64,000 bases of DNA from Burkholderia sp. IMCC1007 (GTDB taxonomy: Bacteria > Pseudomonadota > Gammaproteobacteria > Burkholderiales > Burkholderiaceae): the NCBI RefSeq assembly GCF_027257875.1, contig NZ_JAPVQY010000003.1, positions 124,001-188,000 on the forward strand, written 5' to 3'. Shown here piece by piece: positions 43,931 through 53,121 of this stretch (within the stretch, counting starts at the first letter, position 1; each line of letters opens with the position of its first letter). Below the pieces are notes generated by a model that was not told the DNA's origin, did not search any database, and was given only the letters and a program-made list of their open reading frames with translations. Both the position numbers and the translations under genes were made by a program.

Positions 43931-45595
43931 TCAGTCCGGCTGGTAGCGCTCGCGCAGCGCGCGCTTGTTGATCTTGCCGACGCTCGTCTTCTCGATCGAG
44001 TCGACGATCAGCAAGCGCTCCGGCACCGCGTAGCGCGAGATCAACCCGCGATCGGCCACCTGCTTCACATGCGCCTGCAGCTCCGCCGGTTCGACGCGGC
44101 CGACGTGCTCGTCGGCGAGCACGACGAGCGCCAGCGGCCGCTCGCCCCAGCGCGCGTCCTTCACGCCGATCACCGCCGATTCCCGCACGGCCGGATGGCG
44201 CGACAGGATGTCCTCGAGCTCGAGCGACGACACCCATTCGCCGCCCGTCTTGATCACGTCCTTGATCCGGTCGGTGATCTGCAGCCGGCCGTCGGGATCG
44301 ATCACGCCGATGTCGTTCGTATGCAGGTAGCCGCCCGCCCACAGCGCCGCCGACGCCTGCGCATCGCCGAGATAGCCTTGCGTCGCCCACGGCATCCGCA
44401 CGACGACCTCGCCCGCCGATCGCCCGTCGTGCGGCACGTCGCGAAACTGCGCGTCGACGATGCGCAGGTCGACGAGCGGCAGCGGCAGGCCGGCCTTCGT
44501 CCGGCGCGCGATATCGTCGCCGGGTGCGTCGGCGGCCGCGCGCGGCGGATCGATCTGCGCGATCGTCATCAGCGGGCACGTTTCCGACATCCCGTAGCCG
44601 GTGTAGACCTCGATGCCGCGCGCGAGCGCCGCCCGCGCCAGTCCTTCCGGCAGCGGCGAGCCGCCGACGATCACTTTCCACGACGACAGATCGGTCGCGG
44701 CCGACGCCGGGCTGTCGAGAATCATCGCGAGCAGCGTCGGCACGCAGTGCGAATACGTCACCGCTTCGCGCGCGATCAGCGCGAGCAAGCCTTCCGGCGA
44801 ATAGCGTCCCGGATAGACCTGCTTGAGGCCGAGCGCGGTCGCGATATACGGCATGCCCCATGCATGCACGTGGAACATCGGCGTGATCGGCATGTAGACG
44901 TCGTCGCGGTGCACGCGCCCGCGATCGCGCGCGCTCGACAGCGCCGCCATGCCGGCCAGCGTGTGCAGCACGAGCTGGCGATGCGTGAACGCGACGGCCT
45001 TCGGCAGCCCGGTGGTGCCGGTCGTATAGAACGTCGTCGCACGGGTGTTCTCGTCGAAATCGGGAAACGCGAAATCCGGCGAGCCGGCCGCGACGAGGCG
45101 CTCGTATTCGTCGGCGAAGCCGTCGGGCAGGTCGATGTCGTCGCCGTCGGCGATCAGCACGAAGTGGGTCGCCGTGGTCAACCGGTCGCGCATGTCCGCC
45201 AGCAGCGGCAGGAAATCGCGGTGCACCAGCACGACCCGCGCGCCCGAATGGTTGAGCGTGTACAGCAACTGATCGGGCGCCAGCCGGACGTTGGCCGTCA
45301 TCAGCACCGCGCCCATCATCGGAATCGCGTGGTAGCACTCGAGGTAGCGATGGCTGTCCCAGTCCATCACGGCCACGACGTCGCCGGTGCCCACACCGAG
45401 CGCCGCGAGCCCGCTCGCGAGCTGGCCGATGCGATGCCGGAACGTCCAGTAGTCGTGCCGGACCCGGTCGCCGTACACGATCTGCTGCTCGGGCCGCGTC
45501 GCGAGCGGCGCGTGCAGCAGTTGCTTGATCAGCAGCGGATAGGCATGCGCGGCCGGGGCCGCCGCATCGTCCGCGGACAGGTATGACGAATTCAT
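43931..45595 (-). CDS. AMP-forming acyl-CoA ligase
   Basis: 554 residues from ATG 45595 (GGAGGCATTC upstream). Adenylate-forming motifs: YTTGTTGLPKAVAFTHR (phosphate loop), YGMSETCP, DPDGRLQITDRIKDVIKTGGEWVSS and catalytic Lys in SVGKINKRAL. Resembles medium/long-chain fatty-acid ligases (AlkK-like). Monocistronic. It might supply acyl-CoAs to either nearby acyl-CoA dehydrogenase cluster. Confidence 0.92.
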   Translation of the reverse strand: MNSSYLSADDAAAPAAHAYPLLIKQLLHAPLATRPEQQIVYGDRVRHDYWTFRHRIGQLASGLAALGVGTGDVVAVMDWDSHRYLECYHAIPMMGAVLMTANVRLAPDQLLYTLNHSGARVVLVHRDFLPLLADMRDRLTTATHFVLIADGDDIDLPDGFADEYERLVAAGSPDFAFPDFDENTRATTFYTTGTTGLPKAVAFTHRQLVLHTLAGMAALSSARDRGRVHRDDVYMPITPMFHVHAWGMPYIATALGLKQVYPGRYSPEGLLALIAREAVTYSHCVPTLLAMILDSPASAATDLSSWKVIVGGSPLPEGLARAALARGIEVYTGYGMSETCPLMTIAQIDPPRAAADAPGDDIARRTKAGLPLPLVDLRIVDAQFRDVPHDGRSAGEVVVRMPWATQGYLGDAQASAALWAGGYLHTNDIGVIDPDGRLQITDRIKDVIKTGGEWVSSLELEDILSRHPAVRESAVIGVKDARWGERPLALVVLADEHVGRVEPAELQAHVKQVADRGLISRYAVPERLLIVDSIEKTSVGKINKRALRERYQPD

Positions 45596-45664
45596 GAATG
45601 CCTCCATAAGCGACCTGGCCGGTCGTCGCGATTGCGGCCACGATACCGGACGGGCCGGGTTTCG

Positions 45665-45780
45665 CGCCCCCCCTGTTCAGGGGGAGCGACGCCGGCGGAA
45701 AGGCGGTGCGTTCGGCCTTTTCTTTCATACGAACATCGCGGCGACCGCGACGCGCGACCCACCTGTTCGGGGGGGCGATT
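45665..45780. repeat. Two related GC-run hairpins
   Basis: First: arms CCCCCTG (45669-45675) and CAGGGGG (45678-45684). Second, about 90 bp on (45758-45776), has the same CCTGTTC core in a CCCACC/GGGGGG context with weaker pairing. Both sit between the divergent ligase and Hsp31 genes and resemble the hairpins at 37981 and 43135. The rest of 45596-45957 shows no gene. Confidence 0.55.
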
Positions 45781-45957
45781 GCCGCAACGCGGCGTTGTAG
45801 GATTCATCGCAGCGCGTATCCTCGTCGTGGGATTCCCGTCCGCACGACGAGGCATGAACGCCAGGCCGGCGCGGCGGGTCGCGCCATGCGCATCGAGACC
45901 GCCCGCCGCCGAGCCCACGCCGCCATCCCAGAACCCATCCCCGAACAAGGAGCAGCC

Positions 45958-46839
45958 ATGACTTCCGACACGACGCAGATGGACCGAACGCCCACCCCCG
46001 ATCCCGCCGAGAACAACGCGTTCTTTCCGTCGCGGTATTCGCTGTCGCAATACACGTCATCGAAGACCGATTTCGACGGCGCGGACTACCCGAATCCGTA
46101 CACGGGCGGCAAGTGGAAGGTCCTGATGATCGCGACCGACGAGCGCTACGTGCTGATGACGAACGGCAAGATGTTCTCGACCGGCAATCATCCGGTCGAG
46201 ATGCTGCTGCCGATGCATCACATGGACCAGGCCGGTTTCGACATCGATGTCGCGACGCTCTCCGGCAATCCGGCGAAGCTCGAGCTGTGGGCGATGCCGA
46301 ACGACGACGAAGCGGTGCAGAGCACGTACCAGAAATATCTGCAGAAGCTCAAGACCCCGCTGAAGCTGTCCGACGTGCTCGAGCAGAACGCCGGCGCCGA
46401 TTCGCCGTACATCGCGGTGTTCATTCCCGGTGGCCACGGCGTGCTCGCCGGCATTCCGCACAGCAAGGACGTCAAGCGAACCCTCAAGTGGGCGCTCGAC
46501 AACGATCGGTACATCGTCACGCTGTGTCACGGCCCCGCGTGCCTGTTGTCCGCGGCGATCGACGAGGCGCCGCAGGACTACCCGTTCAAGGACTACGAGA
46601 TGTGCGTGTTTCCCGACGCGCTCGACACCGGTCCGAACCTCGACATCGGCTACATGCCGGGCCCGCTGCCGTGGCTCGTGGCCGATCGCCTGGAGAAACT
46701 CGGCGCCAAGGTGCTGAACAAGGACATGACCGGCCGCTGCCATCAGGACCGCAAGCTGATCACGGGCGATAGCCCGCTCGCGTCCAACGGTGTCGGCAAG
46801 CTTGCCGCCGCCGCGTTGCTGAAGGAAGTGGGGAACTGA
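45958..46839 (+). CDS. hchA: Hsp31-type glyoxalase III / DJ-1 family protein
   Basis: 293 residues from ATG 45958 (AAGGAGCAGCC). DJ-1/PfpI fold with the nucleophile elbow [12 protein letters not shown] (C190, followed by H191) and the Hsp31-specific N-terminal extension and [21 protein letters not shown] segment. Length is close to Escherichia coli HchA (283). The enzyme converts methylglyoxal to lactate without glutathione and protects proteins from acid and heat stress. On its antisense strand the acyl-CoA dehydrogenase frame from the right runs through without a stop. Confidence 0.93.
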   Translation: MTSDTTQMDRTPTPDPAENNAFFPSRYSLSQYTSSKTDFDGADYPNPYTGGKWKVLMIATDERYVLMTNGKMFSTGNHPVEMLLPMHHMDQAGFDIDVATLSGNPAKLELWAMPNDDEAVQSTYQKYLQKLKTPLKLSDVLEQNAGADSPYIAVFIPGGHGVLAGIPHSKDVKRTLKWALDNDRYIVTLCHGPACLLSAAIDEAPQDYPFKDYEMCVFPDALDTGPNLDIGYMPGPLPWLVADRLEKLGAKVLNKDMTGRCHQDRKLITGDSPLASNGVGKLAAAALLKEVGN

Positions 46840-48201
46840 TGCCACATGCGCCGCGCGCCGGGGCGACGCTCTGCCCCGGCGCGCGGCGGGCCGCCCGACC
46901 GCGCGCGCCCGGTTCTCGCGCGGCCACCCGCTCTGGTAAAACACGCCGGCCAGCACGCCGAGACGCGACGCGAGGACGTAGTTCTCGCCATCCTCGATCA
47001 GCGCCGAACGCACGTCGCGGAACAGCTTCTCGATCGGAAACTCGCGCGTGGTGCCGTTGCCGCCGAACAGCTGAAACGCCTCGTGCGTCACCTTCATCGC
47101 TTCCTCGGTCACGCTCACCTTCGCCTGCGCGGTCGCGTACGGATGGCTCTGCGGCGACATCCGCGAGAACGCGAGGCTGCGCCGCGCGATCGCGCGCGCC
47201 ATCTCGAGCCGCCGCAGCATCTCGCCGATGCGCAGGTGCGTCATCTGGTGATCCATCAGCAGCGCGCCGCCCTGCTTGCGCTCGTGGCAATACGCAAGCG
47301 CGAGTTCGAACGCCGCGCGCGCGACGCCGACGAACACCTGGCACATGTGCGTGCCCGCGTACGACCACGTTGACGCGAGATTGCCGAGATAGTCGTCCTT
47401 CAGCGCGATCGCGAAGCGCTTCGGCACCTTCACGTTGTCGAAATAGATCTCGCCCTGCGGCAGCGAGCGCTGGCCGATCTTGTCGAGCGGCTTGCCGCGC
47501 GATACGCCCGGCAGGTCGAGCGGCAGGATCATCGCAATGCCGTTGGTGAACTGGCTGCGTTCGCCTTCGCCGTAGAAGCCGTCGCCGTAATCGGCCGCCA
47601 TGTATGCAAGCGCGACCTGCGCGACCGAGCCGTTCGAAATCCATGCGGAGCTTTGCCCGTTGATCACGATCTCGTCGGCGCCGACCTTCGCGGTCACGTT
47701 GCCGACCGGCTGCCGGCCGTTCGCGCCGAGTTCCTGCCGATACAGGATCGCCGCATCGGAGCCGCGATCGGGCTGCGTGTTCATCCAGCAGCCGACCTTG
47801 CCCGCGCACATCTCGACCAGCTCCGGATTGCCGACCGAATGCGCCATCATCAGCGGCATCGTCGCAGCGCCGATCGATACGGCAAGGCCCGAATCGCCCC
47901 AGCCGAGCTCCTCGCCGATCAGCGACTCGATACGCACTGCGGTGTCCGGCGGAAACTGCGCGATCAGTTGCGGATCGAGACCGAGCTTCGCGCTCTCGAC
48001 GATCGCGGCCCAGTACGGCGAGCCGGGCGCGATCACGTCCTCCGGCGTCATGCGGTCGAGCTCGCGCCCGATCGGCCGCAGCACGTCGCGCGCGAAGCGG
48101 TGCACCGTGTGCTGAATCGCGTTTTCCTCTTCGCTCAGCGGCGTCTCGAAGCCGGTCAAGCCGACCAGCGGCAGCGCCGCGGACTTGTTCAGACGAATCA
48201 T
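46057..48201 (-). CDS. Acyl-CoA dehydrogenase with missing stop codon
   Basis: Open frame of 714 codons. Only about the first 435 residues are family-like: N-terminal helical domain, FAD-binding middle ([35 protein letters not shown]), and C-terminal helices with [46 protein letters not shown]. After about position 46900 the frame passes through the terminator hairpin and then antisense to nearly all of hchA, giving about 270 residues of Val/Arg/His-rich shadow sequence. A lost stop or small frameshift at the 3' end is the simplest reading. Promoter with -35/-10 at 48297/48274. Substrate unknown; part of the TetR-linked catabolic cluster. Confidence 0.75.
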   Translation of the reverse strand: MIRLNKSAALPLVGLTGFETPLSEEENAIQHTVHRFARDVLRPIGRELDRMTPEDVIAPGSPYWAAIVESAKLGLDPQLIAQFPPDTAVRIESLIGEELGWGDSGLAVSIGAATMPLMMAHSVGNPELVEMCAGKVGCWMNTQPDRGSDAAILYRQELGANGRQPVGNVTAKVGADEIVINGQSSAWISNGSVAQVALAYMAADYGDGFYGEGERSQFTNGIAMILPLDLPGVSRGKPLDKIGQRSLPQGEIYFDNVKVPKRFAIALKDDYLGNLASTWSYAGTHMCQVFVGVARAAFELALAYCHERKQGGALLMDHQMTHLRIGEMLRRLEMARAIARRSLAFSRMSPQSHPYATAQAKVSVTEEAMKVTHEAFQLFGGNGTTREFPIEKLFRDVRSALIEDGENYVLASRLGVLAGVFYQSGWPRENRARAVGRPAARRGRASPRRAAHVASVPHFLQQRGGGKLADTVGRERAIARDQLAVLMAAAGHVLVQHLGAEFLQAIGHEPRQRARHVADVEVRTGVERVGKHAHLVVLERVVLRRLVDRRGQQARGAVTQRDDVPIVVERPLEGSLDVLAVRNAGEHAVATGNEHRDVRRIGAGVLLEHVGQLQRGLELLQIFLVRALHRFVVVRHRPQLELRRIAGERRDIDVETGLVHVMHRQQHLDRMIAGREHLAVRHQHVALVGRDHQDLPLAARVRIRVVRAVEIGLR
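46849..46888. terminator. Strong bidirectional hairpin
   Basis: Perfect 16-bp arms CGCCGCGCGCCGGGGC (46849-46864) and GCCCCGGCGCGCGGCG (46873-46888) with an eight-base loop, ten bases after the hchA stop. No T-run on either side, but the stem would stop convergent transcription of hchA and the acyl-CoA dehydrogenase. It marks where the dehydrogenase would normally have ended. Confidence 0.7.
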
Positions 48202-48273
48202 TTCCGTTCTCCTCCTGGACTCCAGTCATGTCGACCAGGCAGCAGATGCACCCGGCCGTCCCACATCTAGTAA

Positions 48274-48302
48274 CACATACCAAACATAGGTCATTATGAC
48301 AA
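48274..48302 (-). promoter_or_regulatory. Promoter of acyl-CoA dehydrogenase gene (duplicated block A)
   Basis: On the minus strand TTGTCA (48297-48302) and TATGTG (48274-48279) with a 17-base spacer containing TGACCTATGTTTGG. The same layout recurs at 55938-55966. The TGACCT and GGTA half-site-like sequences in the spacer could be an operator for the adjacent TetR protein (inference). Confidence 0.6.
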
Positions 48303-48313
48303 ACACAGGAAGC

Positions 48314-48340
48314 AAAAAAAGACAGGGTATTCCCCTGTCT
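48314..48340 (-). terminator. Rho-independent terminator of TetR gene
   Basis: Arms AGACAGGG/CCCTGTCT (48320-48327, 48333-48340) with a TATTC loop; on the minus strand it is followed by a seven-T run. Lies 25 bp past the TetR stop. Confidence 0.88.
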
Positions 48341-48365
48341 GTGCGTGCATCGGTGCTGCGCGCCG

Positions 48366-49040
48366 CTATTTGCCGGCCGGCGCCGCGAACGTGCCGTATG
48401 CGATCGCGCGCGACGTCGCGGCGAAATACGCATCGAGCGCCTGCGTGTGTCGCCCGGTGCCGTACTGCATCGCGAGGCCGTCCGCCAGTGCGATCAGCAT
48501 CGTCGCCGCATGCCGGCTGTCGGCCGCGCCGAACGCCGGATTGACCGCGCGCAGCAGTTGCGCGAGGTCGCGCGTGAGCGACGCGTACCACTCGTCGTAC
48601 AGCTTGAAGCACTCGTCATCCGTGGCCGCGAACGACAGGAAATGCCGAAACAGTGCGTTGTACTTGACATCCTTCGCATCGCCGATCGAGCGCTGGATGA
48701 TCTCGTCGAACACGTCGCGCGGCGACGCGTCGCTGCTGAGCGCGCGCTTCATGTCCTCGAGATAGGTGTCGATGACCGGCTCGATGACGGCCCGCAACAC
48801 GGCGATCCGGGTCGGGAAGTAGTACTGCAGATTGCTGACGCTGATCCCGGCGGCGGCAGCGACCGCGCGCTGCGAGAATTCCAGCGGGCCGCCCTCGAGC
48901 AGCAGCTTGCGCGCGACGCGAATGATCGTGTTGCGCGTGCGCAGGCCTTGCGCCCGCAAACCATCGGGGTTGCTCGCTGCTGCGGGGGCAGTCGAAGTGC
49001 GCCGCTTTCGGGGGCTGCGCTGCTCGTTGGACACTGTCAT
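48366..49040 (-). CDS. TetR-family regulator
   Basis: 224 residues. Helix-turn-helix at about 35-80 (TRNTIIRVARKLLLEGGPLEFSQRAVAAAAGISVSNLQYYFPTRIAVLRAV), preceded by a basic 30-residue tail, and an all-helical ligand domain. It is flanked by the acyl-CoA dehydrogenase and a flavoprotein gene, the usual arrangement for a local repressor of fatty-acid or terpenoid catabolism. A perfect palindrome in its own promoter region suggests autoregulation. Confidence 0.92.
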   Translation of the reverse strand: MTVSNEQRSPRKRRTSTAPAAASNPDGLRAQGLRTRNTIIRVARKLLLEGGPLEFSQRAVAAAAGISVSNLQYYFPTRIAVLRAVIEPVIDTYLEDMKRALSSDASPRDVFDEIIQRSIGDAKDVKYNALFRHFLSFAATDDECFKLYDEWYASLTRDLAQLLRAVNPAFGAADSRHAATMLIALADGLAMQYGTGRHTQALDAYFAATSRAIAYGTFAAPAGK

Positions 49041-49081
49041 CGTGTTCGTCGTGAAGATGGCGTTTCGGCTTCGTCGAATGG

Positions 49082-49113
49082 GCTCCGTACCTTACGGAGC
49101 GCAAACGACTATA
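49082..49113 (-). promoter_or_regulatory. TetR promoter with operator palindrome
   Basis: Perfect 8-bp arms GCTCCGTA (49082-49089) and TACGGAGC (49093-49100) with a CCT centre, 42 bp upstream of the TetR start. A TATAGT -10-like hexamer on the minus strand (49108-49113) lies just upstream, so the palindrome covers the expected transcription start. Confidence 0.65.
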
Positions 49114-49203
49114 CCCGATGCGAGCCTCATTTTCCATCGAGCCGCCCCTACGCCGGGCGGTCCGGCCGGATCCGCGTGCGCGCGTGGCAACGAGCGCGCG
49201 CGG

Positions 49204-50679
49204 CTACACCGATTTCACCTTGCGGTTCACCCGTTCGTCGAGCAGGTTCGCGACACCGAGCATCGCGGTCATCGCGCACCAGCGCAGCGGCTCGGGCGGC
49301 ACCCCGGGCGTCTTGTGCGCGAGCGCGTCGAGCAGCGGCGACTGCCCGTCGTGGATGCGTTCGGCCAGCACGCGCCCGATCAGCGACTGCGTGCCGACGC
49401 CGTGCCCCGAGCAGCCGGCCGTGTAGAACACGTTGCGGTGCGCGCCGGTCGCGCCGACCACCGGCAACGCGTCGCCGGCGAACGAGATGTAGCCGCTCCA
49501 GCATGCGCGCACCGGCACGTTGCCCAGTTGCGGAAAGCGCGCGTGCAGCGTCTTCGCGAGCGCGCGATACGCGTCGTCGTCCGGCACGTTCGGCGTCTGC
49601 GAACCGTACACGTAGTGCAGCCGCTTGGTCGTCAGCAGCAGCGTGTTGCGCGCGGTGAGACGATGGCTTTCCATCGTCAGGTGCGACGTCACGATGCCTT
49701 CGCGGTTCGGCCAGCCGAGCGCGTCGAGCTGCGCATCGGACAGCGGCTCGGTTTCCAGCGCCGACACGCGCAACGGCATCACCTTGTCGCCGAGCAGGCC
49801 GAGCTGCGGCGTATACGCGTTGGTCGCGAGCACCAGCGCCGGCGCGCTCGCGCTGCCGCGCGCGGTGCGCACGCGTACGGTCGGGCCGTCGTCGAAACCG
49901 AGCAGCGCGGTGTGCTCGTAGAGCTTCACGCCGGCCGCCAGCGCCGCGCGCCGCAGCCCCGTCACGTACTTGCCGGGATCGAGCGTGCCGCCGCCCGGCA
50001 CGTATGCGCCGAACAGGAACGCGGGCGGAATGCCGCGCGCGCGCATCGCCGCGCCGTCGAGAAACTGCGCGGGCGAGCCGAGTTCGATGCCGGTTTCCAT
50101 GCTCTCGCGCAGCCGCTTCTCCTGCGACGGATGCACGCCCGCGCGGATGATGCCGGACGCGCGGTAGTCGCAATCGATCGCGTGTTCGGCGAGCTTGCGT
50201 TCGACGTACGCGACGCCTTCGTCGTAGAAGCCGACGATCCGCTTCGCCTGCTCGTGCCCGACGCGCTTGACGAACAGTTCGTATTCGAGACCCTGGCCGC
50301 CGGCCAGATAGCCGGCGTTGCGCCCGCTCGCGCCGTAGCCCGCGAATTCGCGTTCGAGCACGACGACGCTCGCGCCGCGCGCGGCGAGCTCCAGCGCCGT
50401 CGACAGGCCGGCAAAGCCGGCGCCGACCACGACCACGTCCGCCTGCACGTCACCGTCGAGCGGCGGCTGCGCATGCTCGGGCGACTCGATCCAGCCGCCG
50501 ATCGGCCGGTACTTCCGCAACGCGGCGTCAGCGCGGATTTCGTCGCCCCATCGAGCAAGCGGGCCGGCCGCATCCGTCCCGGCCGCCTGCATCCATGCCG
50601 CAGCCCCCACACCGCCCTCTGCGTGCGCTGTCGTCTGCCCTGCCCGTCCTGCCGCCATCGCGGCGTGTGCGTCGCTCAT
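49204..50679 (-). CDS. DAO-family FAD-dependent oxidoreductase
   Basis: 491 residues from ATG 50679. A 75-residue leader precedes the FAD motif VVVGAGFAGLSTALELAARGASVVVLE; then ASGRNAGYLAGG, and the C-terminal RACWSGYISFAGDALPVVG and GHGVGTQSLIGRVLAE. This pattern is seen in amine/glycine-oxidase-like proteins such as gamma-glutamylputrescine oxidase. It likely oxidises a C-N bond, forming an imine. Eleven bases separate it from the thiolase gene upstream, so the two are co-transcribed. Confidence 0.88.
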   Translation of the reverse strand: MSDAHAAMAAGRAGQTTAHAEGGVGAAAWMQAAGTDAAGPLARWGDEIRADAALRKYRPIGGWIESPEHAQPPLDGDVQADVVVVGAGFAGLSTALELAARGASVVVLEREFAGYGASGRNAGYLAGGQGLEYELFVKRVGHEQAKRIVGFYDEGVAYVERKLAEHAIDCDYRASGIIRAGVHPSQEKRLRESMETGIELGSPAQFLDGAAMRARGIPPAFLFGAYVPGGGTLDPGKYVTGLRRAALAAGVKLYEHTALLGFDDGPTVRVRTARGSASAPALVLATNAYTPQLGLLGDKVMPLRVSALETEPLSDAQLDALGWPNREGIVTSHLTMESHRLTARNTLLLTTKRLHYVYGSQTPNVPDDDAYRALAKTLHARFPQLGNVPVRACWSGYISFAGDALPVVGATGAHRNVFYTAGCSGHGVGTQSLIGRVLAERIHDGQSPLLDALAHKTPGVPPEPLRWCAMTAMLGVANLLDERVNRKVKSV

Positions 50680-50690
50680 GTCCGCCTCCG

Positions 50691-51932
50691 TCAATCGCTG
50701 CTCAGTATGTGAATCGCCAGCGCCGCTTCCTCGATGCCCTGCAGGCCGCCGCCGTTCTCCTGGATCGCATGGCGCGCGCCGCGCACCTGGCGCGCACCGG
50801 CCTCGCCGCGCAATTGCGTGACCAGTTCGTAAAGCTGCCCGATGCCGGTCGCGCCGAGCGGATGCCCCTTCGATTCGAGCCCGCCCGACGTGTTGATCGG
50901 AATCCGGCCGCCGAGCGTGAAGTCGCCGCGCTCGGCCGCCGGGCCGCCTTCGCCCAGCGGCACGAAGCCGAGGTTCTCGGCCTGGATGATCTCGCCCATC
51001 GCCGACGCGTCGTGCACTTCGGCGACGTCCATGTCCTCCGGCCCGACGCCCGCCTGCTCGTAAGCCTGCAACGCGGCAAGCCGGCCGATGTGCTTGTGCG
51101 GCTCGTCGATCCGGCGACGCGAGAAGCTGCGGATCACGCTCGCGGCAATCCGGATGCAGCGGCTGCGATCGGCGCCGATGCGTTCGAGCCCTGCGTCGGT
51201 ACAGATGATCGCGGCCGCCGCGCCGTCCGACAGCGGCGCGCACATCGGCAGCGTGATCGGGTACGTGATCGGCGGCGCCGCCAGCACCTCGTCGATCGTG
51301 AACGGCTGGCGAAACTGCGAGTACGGGTTGTGCACCGAATGCGCGTGATTCTTCGCGGACACGGCCGCGATCTGCCGTTGCGTCGTGCCGTACGTGCGCA
51401 TGTGATGCCGGCACATCGCCGCGTAGATCTTCATGAAGCGGCTGTACGGCCGCTCGGATTCGGAGCCGGGCGGCGGCTCGATCCCTTCGCCGAGCCGCGC
51501 GAGCGTCGCGAAATTCTCGTCGACGCGCGCGACGTCCCAGCCGGCCTCGAACAGCGCGAACGCCTTCGCCTTGTCGGCGACGTTCATCTTCTCCGCGCCG
51601 AGCGCGAGCGCGACGTCGCACGCGCCCGCCTGCAGTTCGCGCACGGCCAGATGCACGGCCGTGCTGCCCGACGCGCACGCATTCTCGACGTTGAACATCG
51701 GAATGCCGTCGAGGCCGATCTTGCTGAACACGACCTGGCCGGGGATCGACAGCTGCCCCTGCAGCGCGCCGTTGGTGATGCCGGAGTAGAACGCCGTGCG
51801 GATCGCATCGGCATGGCAGCCGGCATCGCGCAACGCGCGCTGCAGTGCCTCGCGTGCGAGGTCGTCGATGCTGCGATCGGGATGCTTGCCGAACACGGTC
51901 ATCGCAATGCCGGCGATATAGATGTTGCTCAT
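50691..51932 (-). CDS. Thiolase-like acyltransferase (SCP-x type)
   Basis: 413 residues from ATG 51932, with GGAGC 9-13 bases upstream. Catalytic Cys86 in ENACASGS and the C-terminal INTSGGLESKGHPLGATG and ENGGG motifs. It belongs to the sterol-carrier/lipid-transfer thiolase group, which lacks some residues of degradative thiolases and often works with steroid or branched side chains, sometimes with an OB-fold partner not seen here. The TnpB element lies directly upstream of its ribosome-binding site. Confidence 0.9.
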   Translation of the reverse strand: MSNIYIAGIAMTVFGKHPDRSIDDLAREALQRALRDAGCHADAIRTAFYSGITNGALQGQLSIPGQVVFSKIGLDGIPMFNVENACASGSTAVHLAVRELQAGACDVALALGAEKMNVADKAKAFALFEAGWDVARVDENFATLARLGEGIEPPPGSESERPYSRFMKIYAAMCRHHMRTYGTTQRQIAAVSAKNHAHSVHNPYSQFRQPFTIDEVLAAPPITYPITLPMCAPLSDGAAAAIICTDAGLERIGADRSRCIRIAASVIRSFSRRRIDEPHKHIGRLAALQAYEQAGVGPEDMDVAEVHDASAMGEIIQAENLGFVPLGEGGPAAERGDFTLGGRIPINTSGGLESKGHPLGATGIGQLYELVTQLRGEAGARQVRGARHAIQENGGGLQGIEEAALAIHILSSD

Positions 51933-51945
51933 CAGAATTTGCTCC

Positions 51946-53100
51946 AAGAAACCCCGCCATCGGCGGCGGGAAGGAAAGGCGTGCTGTTGACAGGCAGCTT
52001 CTTCCACGGGGTAGGATCACCGGCATGATCCTTGTCTACCGCTACCGGGTGAAGTCGCTCAACGGACTGCTCAACAAGCAGAGCCGTGCGGTGAACTACG
52101 TCTGGAACTTCTGCAATGACACACAGAAGCACGCGCTCAAGTGGAATAAGAAATGGCCGACGGGCTTTGATCTGAACGTGCTGACCACCGGTAGCAGCAA
52201 AGAACTCGGTATCCACTCCGGCACGATCAACGCGACGTGCGAGCAATACGCGAAGTCGCGCAGTCAGCGCCGGCGGCCCTACCTGCGCTATCGCGGCAGG
52301 AAATCGCTGGGCTGGGTGCCGCTGAAGGGCCGTGACCTGAAACGCGAGGGGGATGCATTCCGCTTCGCCGGTAATACCTTCCGTGTGTTCAGCAGCCGGC
52401 CGCTTCCCGAAGGCAAGATCAAGGACGGAACCAATTTCGCGCAGGATGCGCTGGGCAACTGGTTTCTCAACATCGTGATCGAGATGCCCGATGTTCAGGC
52501 GCGCCCGATCCGTTCCGGTGTCGGCATCGATCTCGGCCTGAAAGACTTCGCCACACTTTCGACGGGCGAGAAACTGCCTAACGATCGGTTCGGTCGATGC
52601 GCGGCCGAGAAGCTCGCGAAAGCGCAGCGAGCGCGAAAGCACAAGCGACATATCGCGAAGTTGCATGCCAAGGTCGCGAATGCCCGTGCCGATTTCCAAC
52701 ACAAGCTCGCGCTCGATCTGGTGCGGCGTTTTGATTACATCGCGGTCGGCAACGTGTCGCCCGCCAAACTTGCCAAAACCAGGATGGCGAAGAGCGTCTA
52801 CGACGCATCCTGGTCGTCCTTCCGAAACAAGCTCCGTTACAAGGCGATGGCGCACGGGGCCACGTTCGAGGAAGTCGACGAAAGCGGTTCCACCCAGTCC
52901 TGTTCGGCGTGCGGGTCGAAAGACAGCACGACGCGGCCGAAAGGTATCGCGGGACTGCGAATAAGGGAATGGAAGTGCCGTAGCTGTGGTGTCGTGCATG
53001 ATCGTGATACCAATGCTGCGCTAAACATTCTCCGATGCGGACGTGCATCGCCAGCTGTGGGAATCCTCCGCCTTTAGGCGCGGAGGAGGACGTCAACGTC
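51946..53100 (+). mobile_element. Solo TnpB (IS200/IS605-type, no TnpA) element
   Basis: Boundaries estimated. The left end begins soon after 51945 with a GC hairpin (CCCGCC/GGCGGG around 51953-51971); the right end contains the hairpin CCTCCGC/GCGGAGG at 53065-53086, which overlaps the tnpB stop. There is no tnpA, no terminal inverted repeat and no obvious target duplication, as expected for this group. Its insertion separates the thiolase/flavoprotein genes from the acyl-CoA ligase and reductase upstream. Confidence 0.75.
52025..53077 (+). CDS. tnpB: TnpB-family RNA-guided nuclease (OrfB), RuvC-II Glu absent
   Basis: 350 residues from ATG 52025. RuvC-I Asp169 (SGVGIDLGLKDF), zinc ribbon C293/C296 and C318/C321, and RuvC-III Asp328 (HDRDTNAALNIL) are present. 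At the RuvC-II position the usual Glu is replaced by Gly242 (IAVGNVSPAKLAKTRMAKS). Some TnpB subgroups have moved this Glu; E282, E283 or E286 in FEEVDE are candidates. TnpB cuts DNA guided by an omega-RNA made from the element's right end, favouring element retention. The guide would overlap the 3' part of the gene. Confidence 0.92.
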   Translation: MILVYRYRVKSLNGLLNKQSRAVNYVWNFCNDTQKHALKWNKKWPTGFDLNVLTTGSSKELGIHSGTINATCEQYAKSRSQRRRPYLRYRGRKSLGWVPLKGRDLKREGDAFRFAGNTFRVFSSRPLPEGKIKDGTNFAQDALGNWFLNIVIEMPDVQARPIRSGVGIDLGLKDFATLSTGEKLPNDRFGRCAAEKLAKAQRARKHKRHIAKLHAKVANARADFQHKLALDLVRRFDYIAVGNVSPAKLAKTRMAKSVYDASWSSFRNKLRYKAMAHGATFEEVDESGSTQSCSACGSKDSTTRPKGIAGLRIREWKCRSCGVVHDRDTNAALNILRCGRASPAVGILRL

Positions 53101-53121
53101 TGGAATCCATATCGATCGGGT

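Noticed and set aside
46057-46880. Real C-terminal domain fused to the acyl-CoA dehydrogenase
   Set aside because: The extension is antisense to hchA, has shadow-like composition and crosses a strong hairpin.
49204-52026. Single 940-residue protein spanning the flavoprotein and thiolase region
   Set aside because: The first 450 residues are Arg-rich shadow of the thiolase in another frame; separate starts with ribosome-binding sites exist for both genes.
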